DNA of 28,322 nucleotides, taken from the NCBI GenBank assembly GCA_030592655.1, contig JAUVIQ010000008.1, positions 1 to 28,322 of the forward strand. Reading direction: 5' to 3'. The notes under the pieces were generated by a model that searched no databases, had not been told where the DNA came from, and worked only from the letters and a program-made list of their open reading frames with translations. Source of the DNA: Planctomycetales bacterium (GTDB lineage Bacteria; Planctomycetota; Phycisphaerae; SM23-33). Each line of letters begins with the position of its first letter. Position 1 is the stretch's first letter. Shown here piece after piece: positions 7,890 to 14,799 of this stretch. Both the position numbers and the translations under genes were made by a program.

Positions 7890-9116
7890 TTATCCGCTTT
7901 TCGTCGCTGCACGCCGCTGCGAACCGGAGCGACGACCGGAGCGGTATCGACCTTTGGGCTTTTTCTCCGGCGTAACCTTGGTGCTCGCCACAGAATAACT
8001 TTCCAGACGCGTCGGCTTGGGCAACTTGTCGCCGATGAGTTTTCGCACATCATTGACGAATCGGCGATCTAACGGGGTAGCGAAACTCGTCGCCAGGCCG
8101 CTGGCCTCCACGCGGGCTGTCCTGCCGATGCGGTGAACGTAATCTTCGGCGTTGTGCGGGAAGTCGTAGTTGATCACATGCTCGATACCGCTGACGTCCA
8201 GCCCGCGTGCGGCGATGTCCGTGGCAATGAGGATGGGGCAATGCCCGCTACGGAAGTTCGCCAGGGACTCGTCGCGATGGCCCTGCTCAAGGTCGCCGTG
8301 AATCTTCGCAGCCTTCAGCCTGCGAGCATTGACTATGCGGGTCAGGCTATCGACGCCCCGCTTGGTTCGGGCGAACACCAGCACACGTCCGGTGCTCTTG
8401 CGCAACAGTTTCAGCAGCAGGGGACGTTTGGCGTCCTCGGCCAGTTCGAAAATCTCCTGTTTTGCGCGATGGGCCGGTGCGGTTATCCCGATCTGGATGC
8501 GGACGGGGTCGCGCATGTTCTTCCGGGCGATCCGCTCCACGTCGTCGGCCATCGTAGCCGTGAACATCATTGTCTGCCGCTTGCGGGGCAAGGCTGCGAT
8601 GATCCGGTGAATCTGCGGAATGAAGCCCATGTCGTGCATCCGGTCGGCCTCGTCCACCACCAGAACCTCAATCTCATCAAGCAGAAGCCTTCCGTTTTCA
8701 ATGTGGTCGTTCAGCCTTCCCGGCGTGGCGACCAGGACGTTAGGCCACGAACGCAAGGCTGCGAAGTCCTGCTCCATCGGCACGCCGCCGACGATGGTCG
8801 CGACGCGCAGGCCGCTGGACTTGCCCAGTTCGTTGAACGCTGCGGTAATCTGGGCAGCCAGTTCGCGCGTGGGGGCGAGCACCAGTGCGCCTAGTTCCAT
8901 CTTATTGGCCAGACGCTGGATGATCGGGATGGCAAAAGCAGCCGTCTTGCCCGTGCCCGTCTGCGCCAGTCCGATAACGTCTTTGCCTTCGAGCGCGGGC
9001 GGAATGCAGGCGGCCTGAATGGGCAGAGGACGCTCAAAGCCGGCCTGGTCGAGACTCTGATGAATGGTTTCCGACAGGGGGAAATCTGCAAATTTTACAT
9101 CATTCTGATTAGACAA
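7890..9116 (-). CDS. DEAD-box ATP-dependent RNA helicase (RhlE-like)
   Basis: This 408-aa cytoplasmic helicase has the full motif set in order: Q motif (F-ERPLPIQ, about 27-34), AQTGTGKT (51-58), PTRELA (82-87), TPGR (131-134), DEAD (155-158), motif III as TAT instead of SAT, then ARGLD and HRIGRTAR in RecA domain 2. The tail (last about 35 residues) is Arg/Lys/Ser-rich, as often seen for RNA contact. The start codon is TTG with a good ribosome site (AGGAAGG, 7 nt upstream). The gene is preceded by a structured leader of about 240 nt and a near-consensus promoter, suggesting post-transcriptional control such as cold response (inference). RhlE is the best match by architecture, but DEAD-box subfamilies are hard to separate by eye. 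Confidence 0.93.
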   Translation of the reverse strand: MSNQNDVKFADFPLSETIHQSLDQAGFERPLPIQAACIPPALEGKDVIGLAQTGTGKTAAFAIPIIQRLANKMELGALVLAPTRELAAQITAAFNELGKSSGLRVATIVGGVPMEQDFAALRSWPNVLVATPGRLNDHIENGRLLLDEIEVLVVDEADRMHDMGFIPQIHRIIAALPRKRQTMMFTATMADDVERIARKNMRDPVRIQIGITAPAHRAKQEIFELAEDAKRPLLLKLLRKSTGRVLVFARTKRGVDSLTRIVNARRLKAAKIHGDLEQGHRDESLANFRSGHCPILIATDIAARGLDVSGIEHVINYDFPHNAEDYVHRIGRTARVEASGLATSFATPLDRRFVNDVRKLIGDKLPKPTRLESYSVASTKVTPEKKPKGRYRSGRRSGSQRRAATKSG

Positions 9117-9354
9117 AATAACACCTTCCTAAAGCCCACAATAATTAATCAATCGGCTCCAATCGTGGCGGGAGGTGCAGGGGTATGCGACTCCATAGTG
9201 GGTTGCCACGCCGGGCTTCTCGGGAAGCCTAGATGCCCGCTACGCGGCGGCCCATCTCTTCCCATTGTGCCCGACTTTCCCTCGGGCGTCCCAATTGCAT
9301 CAGCGCTGCCCAGCCTTATATCTGGCAGCTAAGCGATACATGAATCATTTACTT
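9117..9354 (-). ncRNA. Structured 5' leader RNA of the DEAD-box helicase (candidate cis-regulatory RNA)
   Basis: Transcription from the promoter at 9361-9390 would give a leader of about 240 nt with no ORF worth calling. Reading the minus strand, it contains four strong local hairpins: GCUGCC/GGCAGC (9305-9329), GCCCGA/UCGGGC (9269-9287), AGAUG/CAUCU enclosing CCGC/GCGG (9231-9257), and GGCUUC/GAAGCC with a CCGA loop (9214-9229). A GCACCU segment (9173-9178) can pair with AGGUGU (9121-9126), which overlaps the ribosome site of the helicase, so translation could be switched. I do not recognise a known riboswitch class. It could instead be an independent small RNA that reads through. Confidence 0.6.
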
Positions 9355-9360
9355 CCGGGT

Positions 9361-9390
9361 ATTATATCGACCATCCGAGCAGAATGTCAA
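9361..9390 (-). promoter_or_regulatory. Near-consensus sigma-70 promoter of the helicase leader
   Basis: On the minus strand a perfect TTGACA (9385-9390) and a perfect TATAAT (9361-9366) are separated by 18 nt. The predicted transcription start is near 9354. Confidence 0.8.
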
Positions 9391-9432
9391 CAAAAATAAG
9401 GAACAAAAATAATGAACTATACGCACGCAGAG

Positions 9433-9462
9433 TTGACAGAGAAGAATTCATCACGGTACATT
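9433..9462 (+). promoter_or_regulatory. Sigma-70-type promoter of the lipoprotein gene
   Basis: TTGACA (9433-9438), an 18-nt spacer and TACATT (9457-9462) lie about 55 nt before the ATG at 9516. The promoter is divergent from the helicase promoter, with the two -35 boxes about 43 bp apart. Confidence 0.5.
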
Positions 9463-9515
9463 CAATAGTTAGTAATTTGATACTCCGGGCGACAAGATAC
9501 TGAAAGATTGTTGTT

Positions 9516-11228
9516 ATGAAAATTTCCATGCTTCGCATTGGTGTGCTGGCTATTGCTTCTGTCATGTGTCTTTCCGTTGTAACCGGCTGCAAGGACAACA
9601 ACGACAAGAACAATAAGGACAATAAGTCCGCTGCGTCAGAGTTTCAACCGTTGGCGACTTCTCCGAATCGCGTTCGGGAATTCGAGTACTGGGTCAACCC
9701 CGACTTGTCGGCCAAGGTGCGCGTCAGCCTCATCAGTCCCATGTCGTCGATACAGGACTATCGGTTTCAGATTCTCCGGCTTCTCACGAATACCCCCGGC
9801 GTCGAGGCATGGTCGGACATGGAATTCCAACTCGTAGATGGGCAAGGCACTTTTTCCGCCATCGCCTGGGTGCCCGACCTGAGGAAATTGAAATTCGGGA
9901 ACACCCATCTCATTCCTTCGCGACGTGGGGATGACGAAATGGTTCTATCCGTGCAATTCGGGCAACGAACCACCAAGGCGAGCGATCCGCCAAAATCGTC
10001 TCCGTCGAACCGTACTGACGAGGAGATCAAACAGGCAGTGAAAACTCTCCGTGCGGAAGTTGACAAGGAGACCATGAAGATGTTGTCGGCGATGGGAAAA
10101 TTCGGTTTTCCGGCCAGTAGAATCATTGTGCATGTGCCCGGCAAGTTGACAAAAAGCAAGAACTTCCGCCAGGAAAGTGATGGTTCCCTCTCGGTTGAAT
10201 TTTGGTATCAGGATATCCTCCTTGCATTCAATCAGGTCTTCCAGCACAACGACGAAGTCGCGGAGAAACTCGTGCGGGAGACGAATGCCACGTCGGCCCG
10301 TCACCTGCGAAAACAACCGGCAGTTCGTGATGTTGCACTTACACAGATTTGGGGTCAGCCCGGAATGCCCGAACTGACCATAGCCGACCTTTCCAACGTC
10401 AAACCCCTATTCGATTACAGCATTGGAGTCGAAGCGGCCAAGGCAATCGCCTTCGATAGTCAGCTCGCCAAAATCGGCGTGATTAAACTTTCCCTTCCGC
10501 CGGCAACCGAACCCCCAGCCGTTCAGTTCGCCGAGGATAGCATTTCCTTTGAAATGAGAATCGACAAAAGGACGGGCAAGCCAAAGCGACATCTACGCAT
10601 TCGAACTACATTTGATCAGGAGCCGGCGAACCACCCTCGCGTCATACTTCATCGCATCGTTGACGGCAACGGCCGAATACTCTTTCCGCGAATCGGTATC
10701 GACGTATTTGCCGGTCTCGGTAGCTACGGCAGCACGAAGGGGCTGTTCCACTCAGTGAACATTGACATGGTTGGAGATATTGAGCCAAGCCCGAAGACCA
10801 TCGATGTTCTTGCCGAAGTGTCTTACGCCACGGGCACGAAACGAAAGATCAATCTGGATTTCGCTGCAATCGAGCTTGGTGCGACAGACGACAAGGTCTA
10901 TAACGCTCGTATTACGAAACTCGACCGCAAGGACGAGCGATGCGTAATCCATGTTACATTCAATATTCCGGAAGGCGTGCGAATAATGTCTGTTGACTTT
11001 GAGTACGACGCCCAAAAACGTACCGGCAAAAAAGGCCGGAAGAAAAATCGGCTTTTCAGATCTGGAGGTGTGCGACCCGATCGGCCTGGGCCTGGCAGCG
11101 TTGAATGTATGCGAGATATACCGGCCGAGAAGTTTTCTCGCATCAAGACGGTTTATGCCGTTGTTATCGAGAACTATCAGGAGCACGTTGCCCCCATGCA
11201 TTTGCAGGGAATTCCCATCAAGGAATGA
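9516..11228 (+). CDS. Orphan lipoprotein, 570 aa, unknown function
   Basis: The protein has a lipoprotein signal peptide with a lipobox ending VVTGC (Cys25), followed by a Lys/Asn/Asp-rich linker (residues 26-40). There is no Asp at +2, which fits outer-membrane sorting if the E. coli rule applies. The remainder is a long soluble region with beta-rich stretches, an acidic/basic helical segment around 175-195 (EEIKQAVKTLRAEVDKE), and a C-terminal half that looks like repeated Ig-like beta domains (for example FAAIELGATDDKVYNARI). A basic patch near 505-515 (KRTGKKGRKKN) is unusual for an exported protein. I recognise no family. It is a single-gene unit with its own promoter and a 12-bp inverted repeat after the stop codon. 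Confidence 0.75.
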   Translation: MKISMLRIGVLAIASVMCLSVVTGCKDNNDKNNKDNKSAASEFQPLATSPNRVREFEYWVNPDLSAKVRVSLISPMSSIQDYRFQILRLLTNTPGVEAWSDMEFQLVDGQGTFSAIAWVPDLRKLKFGNTHLIPSRRGDDEMVLSVQFGQRTTKASDPPKSSPSNRTDEEIKQAVKTLRAEVDKETMKMLSAMGKFGFPASRIIVHVPGKLTKSKNFRQESDGSLSVEFWYQDILLAFNQVFQHNDEVAEKLVRETNATSARHLRKQPAVRDVALTQIWGQPGMPELTIADLSNVKPLFDYSIGVEAAKAIAFDSQLAKIGVIKLSLPPATEPPAVQFAEDSISFEMRIDKRTGKPKRHLRIRTTFDQEPANHPRVILHRIVDGNGRILFPRIGIDVFAGLGSYGSTKGLFHSVNIDMVGDIEPSPKTIDVLAEVSYATGTKRKINLDFAAIELGATDDKVYNARITKLDRKDERCVIHVTFNIPEGVRIMSVDFEYDAQKRTGKKGRKKNRLFRSGGVRPDRPGPGSVECMRDIPAEKFSRIKTVYAVVIENYQEHVAPMHLQGIPIKE

Positions 11229-11231
11229 TCC

Positions 11232-11273
11232 GCCAGTCTTCGTCCGCCGAGAAGACGAGGAACGAAGACTGGC
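11232..11273. terminator. 12-bp perfect inverted repeat after the lipoprotein gene
   Basis: GCCAGTCTTCGT (11232-11243) and ACGAAGACTGGC (11262-11273) form a perfect stem with an 18-nt loop, 4 nt after the lipoprotein stop codon. No U tract follows. It probably ends or stabilises that transcript, and may also act at the end of the convergent tRNA-Ala transcript. The next bases (GAGCGAGCGCAGCGAG) resemble the repeat words of the REP family. Confidence 0.45.
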
Positions 11274-11301
11274 CTACCATGAGCGAGCGCAGCGAGTCGA
11301 A

Positions 11302-11374
11302 TGGAGATGAGGGGACTCGAACCCCTGACCTGCTGATTGCGAACCAGCCGCTCTCCCAACTGAGCTACATCCCC
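11302..11374 (-). tRNA. tRNA-Ala (anticodon CGC)
   Basis: A complete cloverleaf is visible on the minus strand. The acceptor GGGGATG pairs with CATCTCC, giving the alanine identity pair G3:U70. The D arm is GCTC/GAGC, the anticodon stem GCTGG/TCAGC has loop TTCGCAA (anticodon CGC, codon GCG), and the T arm is AGGGG-TTCGAGT-CCCCT. The discriminator is A and no CCA is encoded. Confidence 0.95.
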
Positions 11375-11386
11375 GGATCGAAATAC

Positions 11387-11414
11387 AGTATAGCAATTCG
11401 ACAGGTTTCGCCAA
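11387..11414 (-). promoter_or_regulatory. Promoter of tRNA-Ala
   Basis: On the minus strand TTGGCG (11409-11414), a 16-nt spacer and TATACT (11387-11392) lie 12 nt before the first base of the tRNA, a good match to a strong tRNA promoter. Confidence 0.65.
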
Positions 11415-11445
11415 GAGACTTTAAGTATATACTGTGCTGACCGCT

Positions 11446-11451
11446 TATAAT
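11446..11451 (+). promoter_or_regulatory. -10 element (TATAAT) for the DJ-1/PfpI gene
   Basis: A perfect TATAAT lies 21 nt before the ATG at 11473; the -35 region is weak. An AAAGGA ribosome site is in between. Confidence 0.45.
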
Positions 11452-11472
11452 TTTTCGTGAAAGGAACAAACA

Positions 11473-11991
11473 ATGGAAATCCAAGGTAAAAAAATCGCGA
11501 TAATGCTCGACCAGGCCTATCAGGAAATGGAAGTGTGGTATCCGTATTATCGGTTCACCGAAGCCGGGGCGGAGGTCGTTCTGGTCGCCTCGCAGGCCGG
11601 CGCGACGTATCTGTCGAAACTGGGTTATCCGTGCGTTTCGGATGCAGCCGCCGGTGATGTGAACGGTAGCGACTTCGAGGCAGTGATTATCCCCGGCGGT
11701 TGGGCGCCGGATTTCATGCGAAGGGATGAATCAATGATACGGTTCATTCAGCAGTGCGCCGAGGCCAAGATTATCCTGGCTGCCATCTGCCACGGCGGAT
11801 GGATGCTCTGCTGCACCGACGCTTTGCGTGGCAAGCGAGCCACCTCGTTCATCGCCATCAAACACGATATGATTAACGCCGGAGCCGACTGGGTTGATGA
11901 GGAATGTGTCATCGACGGCAACGTCATAACATCCCGCACACCCGACGACCTGCCGGCATTCTGCAAAGCGATTATCAAGGCGCTTACGTAA
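11473..11991 (+). CDS. DJ-1/PfpI superfamily protein
   Basis: This 172-aa protein has the class I glutamine-amidotransferase-like fold of the PfpI branch. The nucleophile elbow AAICHGGW holds Cys106 and His107, and the conserved Glu is E20 in the segment QEMEVWYP. The segment VIIPGGWAPDFMR is also typical. Family members are described as cysteine peptidases or as protein/nucleotide deglycases acting on methylglyoxal or glyoxal adducts in the cytoplasm; which activity applies here cannot be told from sequence. Length fits the family (about 165-190 aa). The start ATG has a good AAAGGA site. It is divergent from tRNA-Ala and convergent with the BNR gene. Confidence 0.9.
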   Translation: MEIQGKKIAIMLDQAYQEMEVWYPYYRFTEAGAEVVLVASQAGATYLSKLGYPCVSDAAAGDVNGSDFEAVIIPGGWAPDFMRRDESMIRFIQQCAEAKIILAAICHGGWMLCCTDALRGKRATSFIAIKHDMINAGADWVDEECVIDGNVITSRTPDDLPAFCKAIIKALT

Positions 11992-12018
11992 GTCCGGTGC
12001 CGTGGTCGCGGTACCCCA

Positions 12019-13371
12019 CTACTTCACGATTTCCGGAGTCGCCCAGTCGTCGCTCATGTTGACAGGCAGGCGATAAACCTGACCGGCTGCGTTGCAGAAA
12101 TACAGCCGGGATTCGCTTGGCCGGCGGGTATGGCCGTCCGCCCAGAAGGCGTAGAAGTCCGGGTGAGCATTTACAGGCCTCCTGGCGTAGGTGTGATTGA
12201 ATTCGCTGTCGGCGGTAAGTTGCTTTGTCATCGTCCAGTTTGCACCCTCATCGCCGGAGACCCACATTGCCATTTCGCCGCCGGGGTTGAAAGGCTGCGG
12301 GCCGGTTTGTGTCGGACCGATGATCCGCCACGTGCCGTCATCTTCGACGTGGAGGCAGCCGGTGTCGTAGTTGCTGTCCGAGGTCGTTACCGCGCGAATC
12401 TCCCAATTCTGCCCGTTCCAGTGTGCGGTTGTCCACATCCGGGGGTTGTTCTCCGGCCCGGCTTCGAAACCCCTGCTCGTTACGTAGAAGATTATCGGTC
12501 GGCCCTCGGCGTCGAAGTTAATGTCCTTCATGTACACGAGCAGGCCGTCAGCGACATAATCATAAACCATCGCCTTATTGGTAATTTCACGCAGAGGCGG
12601 CTGGATTATCTCGCCCTGAACGTTTCGCCAGGTTTGGCCGGAGTCGTCTGTTTCAACGTAGTAAAGGTTTGTGCGGCAGTTCAACCCGCCCGATTCGGGG
12701 TGATAATTGAAGGCCGTTCCGACCTTTTGGTCATGGGGCCAACTGATCTGGTAATGTCCCAGCCCGAAGAAGGCGAGCATGTTGTGGTCGCTCCATTTTC
12801 GTCCATCCTCGCTCGTCATCCAGAACAAGCGCCTGTGCTCTTGCCTGATAACGGGACTGTCTTCATTGCCATAACGGGTGTGCAGAAAGAGAAATTCCCC
12901 TCCGGGCAGATACCATACCTGGGGGTATGAGAAGTTCGTCTCGCTGATTAGTTCGAATGTGTCGATGGAATACGGCTCGGTGCTCTTGTGAATGTACGCG
13001 GGCCGGGACATTCCGTGGGAACTCGAAAATATCCACACGTATCCGTGCCCGTCCAGCATGATAGTCGGGTTGTCGTGGGCGTCGCTGGTCTGCTTGTCCA
13101 GCAGGATCGTGGGGCGGGGGACCATACCTCTCTGGTGGTCGTAAAACGAGACCATGTGCAGCAGCCGGTTCTGGTCGGCGGGGCTGCCCCCGTAGCAGAA
13201 AAAGGTTTTGTTCACTTCCTTTGCGTACCATGCCAGCGGGATGTGCTTGGCGCAGTAAGTCCCCAGCCCGCCGCTGTACTTGTATTTGTATTCATCGTCG
13301 GAAGGCTGGTTGAAATACCAGATTCCCCTGTATCCGTCCGCCTTTATCGCACTTTTATTTTCCTGCAACAT
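12019..13371 (-). CDS. BNR_4-type propeller protein (sialidase/lyase-like fold)
   Basis: This 450-aa protein resembles BNR_4 family propellers, which include sialidase-like proteins and relatives of polysaccharide lyase families. Visible blocks are ADGYRGIWYFNQ, KYSGGLGTY, SDAHDNPTIMLDGHGYVWIF with the HDNP motif, HGMSRPAYIH, and Asp-box-like turns such as SEDGRKWSD, SGQTWRN and SGDEGANWT. A sugar or polysaccharide substrate is likely for the family but not proven here. ATG 13371 is chosen because GGAG lies 8 nt upstream; a longer in-frame extension to 13434 is basic and proline-rich with no homology-like features. No signal peptide is visible, which is odd for a polysaccharide-active protein. 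It is preceded by the hicAB remnant on the same strand. Confidence 0.75.
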   Translation of the reverse strand: MLQENKSAIKADGYRGIWYFNQPSDDEYKYKYSGGLGTYCAKHIPLAWYAKEVNKTFFCYGGSPADQNRLLHMVSFYDHQRGMVPRPTILLDKQTSDAHDNPTIMLDGHGYVWIFSSSHGMSRPAYIHKSTEPYSIDTFELISETNFSYPQVWYLPGGEFLFLHTRYGNEDSPVIRQEHRRLFWMTSEDGRKWSDHNMLAFFGLGHYQISWPHDQKVGTAFNYHPESGGLNCRTNLYYVETDDSGQTWRNVQGEIIQPPLREITNKAMVYDYVADGLLVYMKDINFDAEGRPIIFYVTSRGFEAGPENNPRMWTTAHWNGQNWEIRAVTTSDSNYDTGCLHVEDDGTWRIIGPTQTGPQPFNPGGEMAMWVSGDEGANWTMTKQLTADSEFNHTYARRPVNAHPDFYAFWADGHTRRPSESRLYFCNAAGQVYRLPVNMSDDWATPEIVK

Positions 13372-13408
13372 TTCTCTGTCTCCGCTGTCGGGCGTGTGGC
13401 GTGGCAGT

Positions 13409-13441
13409 GGTGTTTGTCGGCCCCTTGGGGGCAACCACGTT
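13409..13441. terminator. Hairpin between hicB and the BNR gene
   Basis: A GTGGT arm and a GGCCCC core pair with GGGGGC and ACCAC around a TT loop, giving an interrupted hairpin just after the hicB stop codon on the minus strand. It may end the hicAB transcript. Confidence 0.35.
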
Positions 13442-13454
13442 CTTTCGCATGGAT

Positions 13455-13682
13455 TTAGCCGGTAGCCTGATAGATTACGGGTCGGTAGCGCGGTTGCGGA
13501 ATGGGTTTGCCGGCATCGCGTGCGGCCTGGAGCCAGGCGGCTTTAGCCTTCTCTACTTCAGCCAGCGCTTCTTCAGGCGTCGCGCCGAATGCAGAGCACG
13601 ATTCCAGGTCAGGGATGTCGGCGATGTACCCGCCGTCTTCCTCGCTATAAAAGATATTGATATGGTAGTCGCTCATCGTCAT
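13455..13682 (-). CDS. hicB: HicB-family antitoxin (locus 1)
   Basis: This 75-aa protein has the partial RNase-H-like HicB fold: beta strands YHINIFYSEEDGGYIADIPDLESC, then GATPEEALAEVEKAKAAWL. HicB antitoxins bind and neutralise the RNase toxin HicA and often autoregulate the operon. The first ATG overlaps the TGA that would end full-length hicA (ATGA overlap, 13682-13679), showing that the two genes were translationally coupled. A second ATG at 13676 has better ribosome-site spacing (GAGG, 7 nt) and may be the real start. The tail (PIPQPRYRPVIYQATG) is short, with no separate DNA-binding domain visible. Confidence 0.85.
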   Translation of the reverse strand: MTMSDYHINIFYSEEDGGYIADIPDLESCSAFGATPEEALAEVEKAKAAWLQAARDAGKPIPQPRYRPVIYQATG

Positions 13683-13930
13683 TCCTCTAATCTCATATTA
13701 TACCGCTCAACAAGCCGAAGGAACTGTCTAATTTGATATGGTTTCGCCTAGCCTCGAACATCCTGAAGATTAATAAGTTCGGAAATGTCAGGATGAACGA
13801 AAATGTGATGACTTCCGCTCGTTCGGTCCAAAGTAAATCCAACTCCCTCAATCAGATTGACCATATCCCGAAAGGAAACATTGTGCAGAGCGCCTTGGCT
13901 CAAGCGTCGCAATAGTTTCTTGCGGTTCAT
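13679..13930 (-). pseudogene. hicA: hicA toxin (locus 1) with an in-frame amber codon
   Basis: HicA is a small double-stranded-RNA-binding-fold mRNA interferase. Residues 1-60 are intact, with the catalytic motif SGSHHIF and the NLQDVRG segment. Codon 61 is TAG at 13748-13750. In the same frame after it the conserved C-terminal helix continues as AKPYQIRQFLRLVERYNMRL and reaches a TGA that overlaps hicB. The lost residue is most likely Lys (AAG to TAG, one change), as family members usually read GGKAKPYQ here. The gene therefore appears recently disabled or needs amber readthrough. ATG 13930 has a GGAG site 8 nt upstream; an extension to 13993 is probably not used. Confidence 0.85.
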
Positions 13931-13960
13931 ACTCGTGACTCCAACCTCTTGATAATTTGT

Positions 13961-13982
13961 TTCCTCTGCGCTCTCTGTGGCC
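13961..13982. repeat. Single CCACAGAG-family repeat arm
   Basis: The string CTCTGCGCTCTCTGTGG matches the right arm of the inverted repeat at 7757-7822. It sits between yggS and hicA, upstream of the hicA ribosome site. Confidence 0.6.
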
Positions 13983-13985
13983 CAG

Positions 13986-14711
13986 TTATTCAAACAGCGC
14001 CGTTCCGATTCGGAGGATTGTTGCGCCTTCTTCGACGGCTACTTCGTAATCCTGGCTCATTCCCATTGAGAGGTGGCGGAAATCGCTGCCGCCGATTTTT
14101 TCGCGTCGCATGTCCTCGAACAGTTCGCGGAGGCGGACGAAGGTCGGGCGGGCATTTTCCGGGTTGCTCGACAAGGCTGCCATTGTCATCAGACCGACCA
14201 TGCGGAGGTGCTCCATCGTGGAGATTTGATCGACCATGTGCGCAGCCGCCCCGACGGAAATGCCGTATTTCTGCGACTCGCTCGAGCAGTTGACCTCCAG
14301 CAGAATGTCGGCTACCAGACCGCCCTGCTCGGCGCGACGGTCAATTTCCTCAGCAAGCCGGAGGGTATCGACCGAATGAATCATGGCTGCGACAGGCAGG
14401 ACGCTCTTGACCTTGTTCCGCTGGAGATGCCCTATCATGTGCCAGCGGACCTGCTCCGGCAGTTGTTTTTTCTTTCGTCCCAACCAGTCAGCCACTACCT
14501 CGGCACGCTCGATAAGTTGTTTCGCGCGGTTCTCGCCGAGTTCCGTTACGCCCAGGTCGATGAGTGTCTTGATGTCATCGACCTCGACGGCTTTGGTAAC
14601 GGCGAGAATTTGAATATCGTCCGGGTCGCGTCGTACCCGCCGAGCCGCTGCGGCGATGTTGTCCCGAATACGCTGAAGGTTGTCGCTGATTTTCTTACGC
14701 GTAACGACCAT
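13986..14711 (-). CDS. yggS: YggS-family pyridoxal-phosphate homeostasis protein
   Basis: This 241-aa protein is of typical length for the single-domain alanine-racemase-like barrel PLP-binding proteins (YggS/PLPBP). The PLP lysine is K40 in ILAVTKAVE. Other family blocks are LGENRAKQL, WHMIGHLQRNK, the SVD of MIHSVDTLRLAEEID, LLEVNCSSESQKYG, LMTMAALS and LSMGMSQDYEVAVEEGATILRIGTALF. It helps control free PLP and amino/keto-acid balance in the cytoplasm and has no known enzymatic activity. ATG 14711 is used; TTG 14729 is a weaker alternative. It diverges from the HEAT-repeat gene with an 82-bp gap. Confidence 0.93.
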   Translation of the reverse strand: MVVTRKKISDNLQRIRDNIAAAARRVRRDPDDIQILAVTKAVEVDDIKTLIDLGVTELGENRAKQLIERAEVVADWLGRKKKQLPEQVRWHMIGHLQRNKVKSVLPVAAMIHSVDTLRLAEEIDRRAEQGGLVADILLEVNCSSESQKYGISVGAAAHMVDQISTMEHLRMVGLMTMAALSSNPENARPTFVRLRELFEDMRREKIGGSDFRHLSMGMSQDYEVAVEEGATILRIGTALFE

Positions 14712-14754
14712 GGTGATGGAGATTAACAAATCTCACTCAATCGCACAAGGTAAC

Positions 14755-14783
14755 TTGTCGTTTCGCGTTAAACCAATTAGCAT
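14755..14783 (+). promoter_or_regulatory. Possible promoter of the HEAT-repeat gene
   Basis: TTGTCG (14755-14760), a 17-nt spacer and TAGCAT (14778-14783) lie about 10-16 nt before the two candidate ATG codons, so the leader would be very short. Confidence 0.4.
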
Positions 14784-14799
14784 TGATAGAATCATGTAC

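Noticed and set aside
9255..9290. GAGGGAAAGUCGGGC in the helicase leader resembles the conserved P4 region of RNase P RNA
   Set aside because: The string is explained by a simple local hairpin, the leader is too short, and the other universal RNase P segments were not found.
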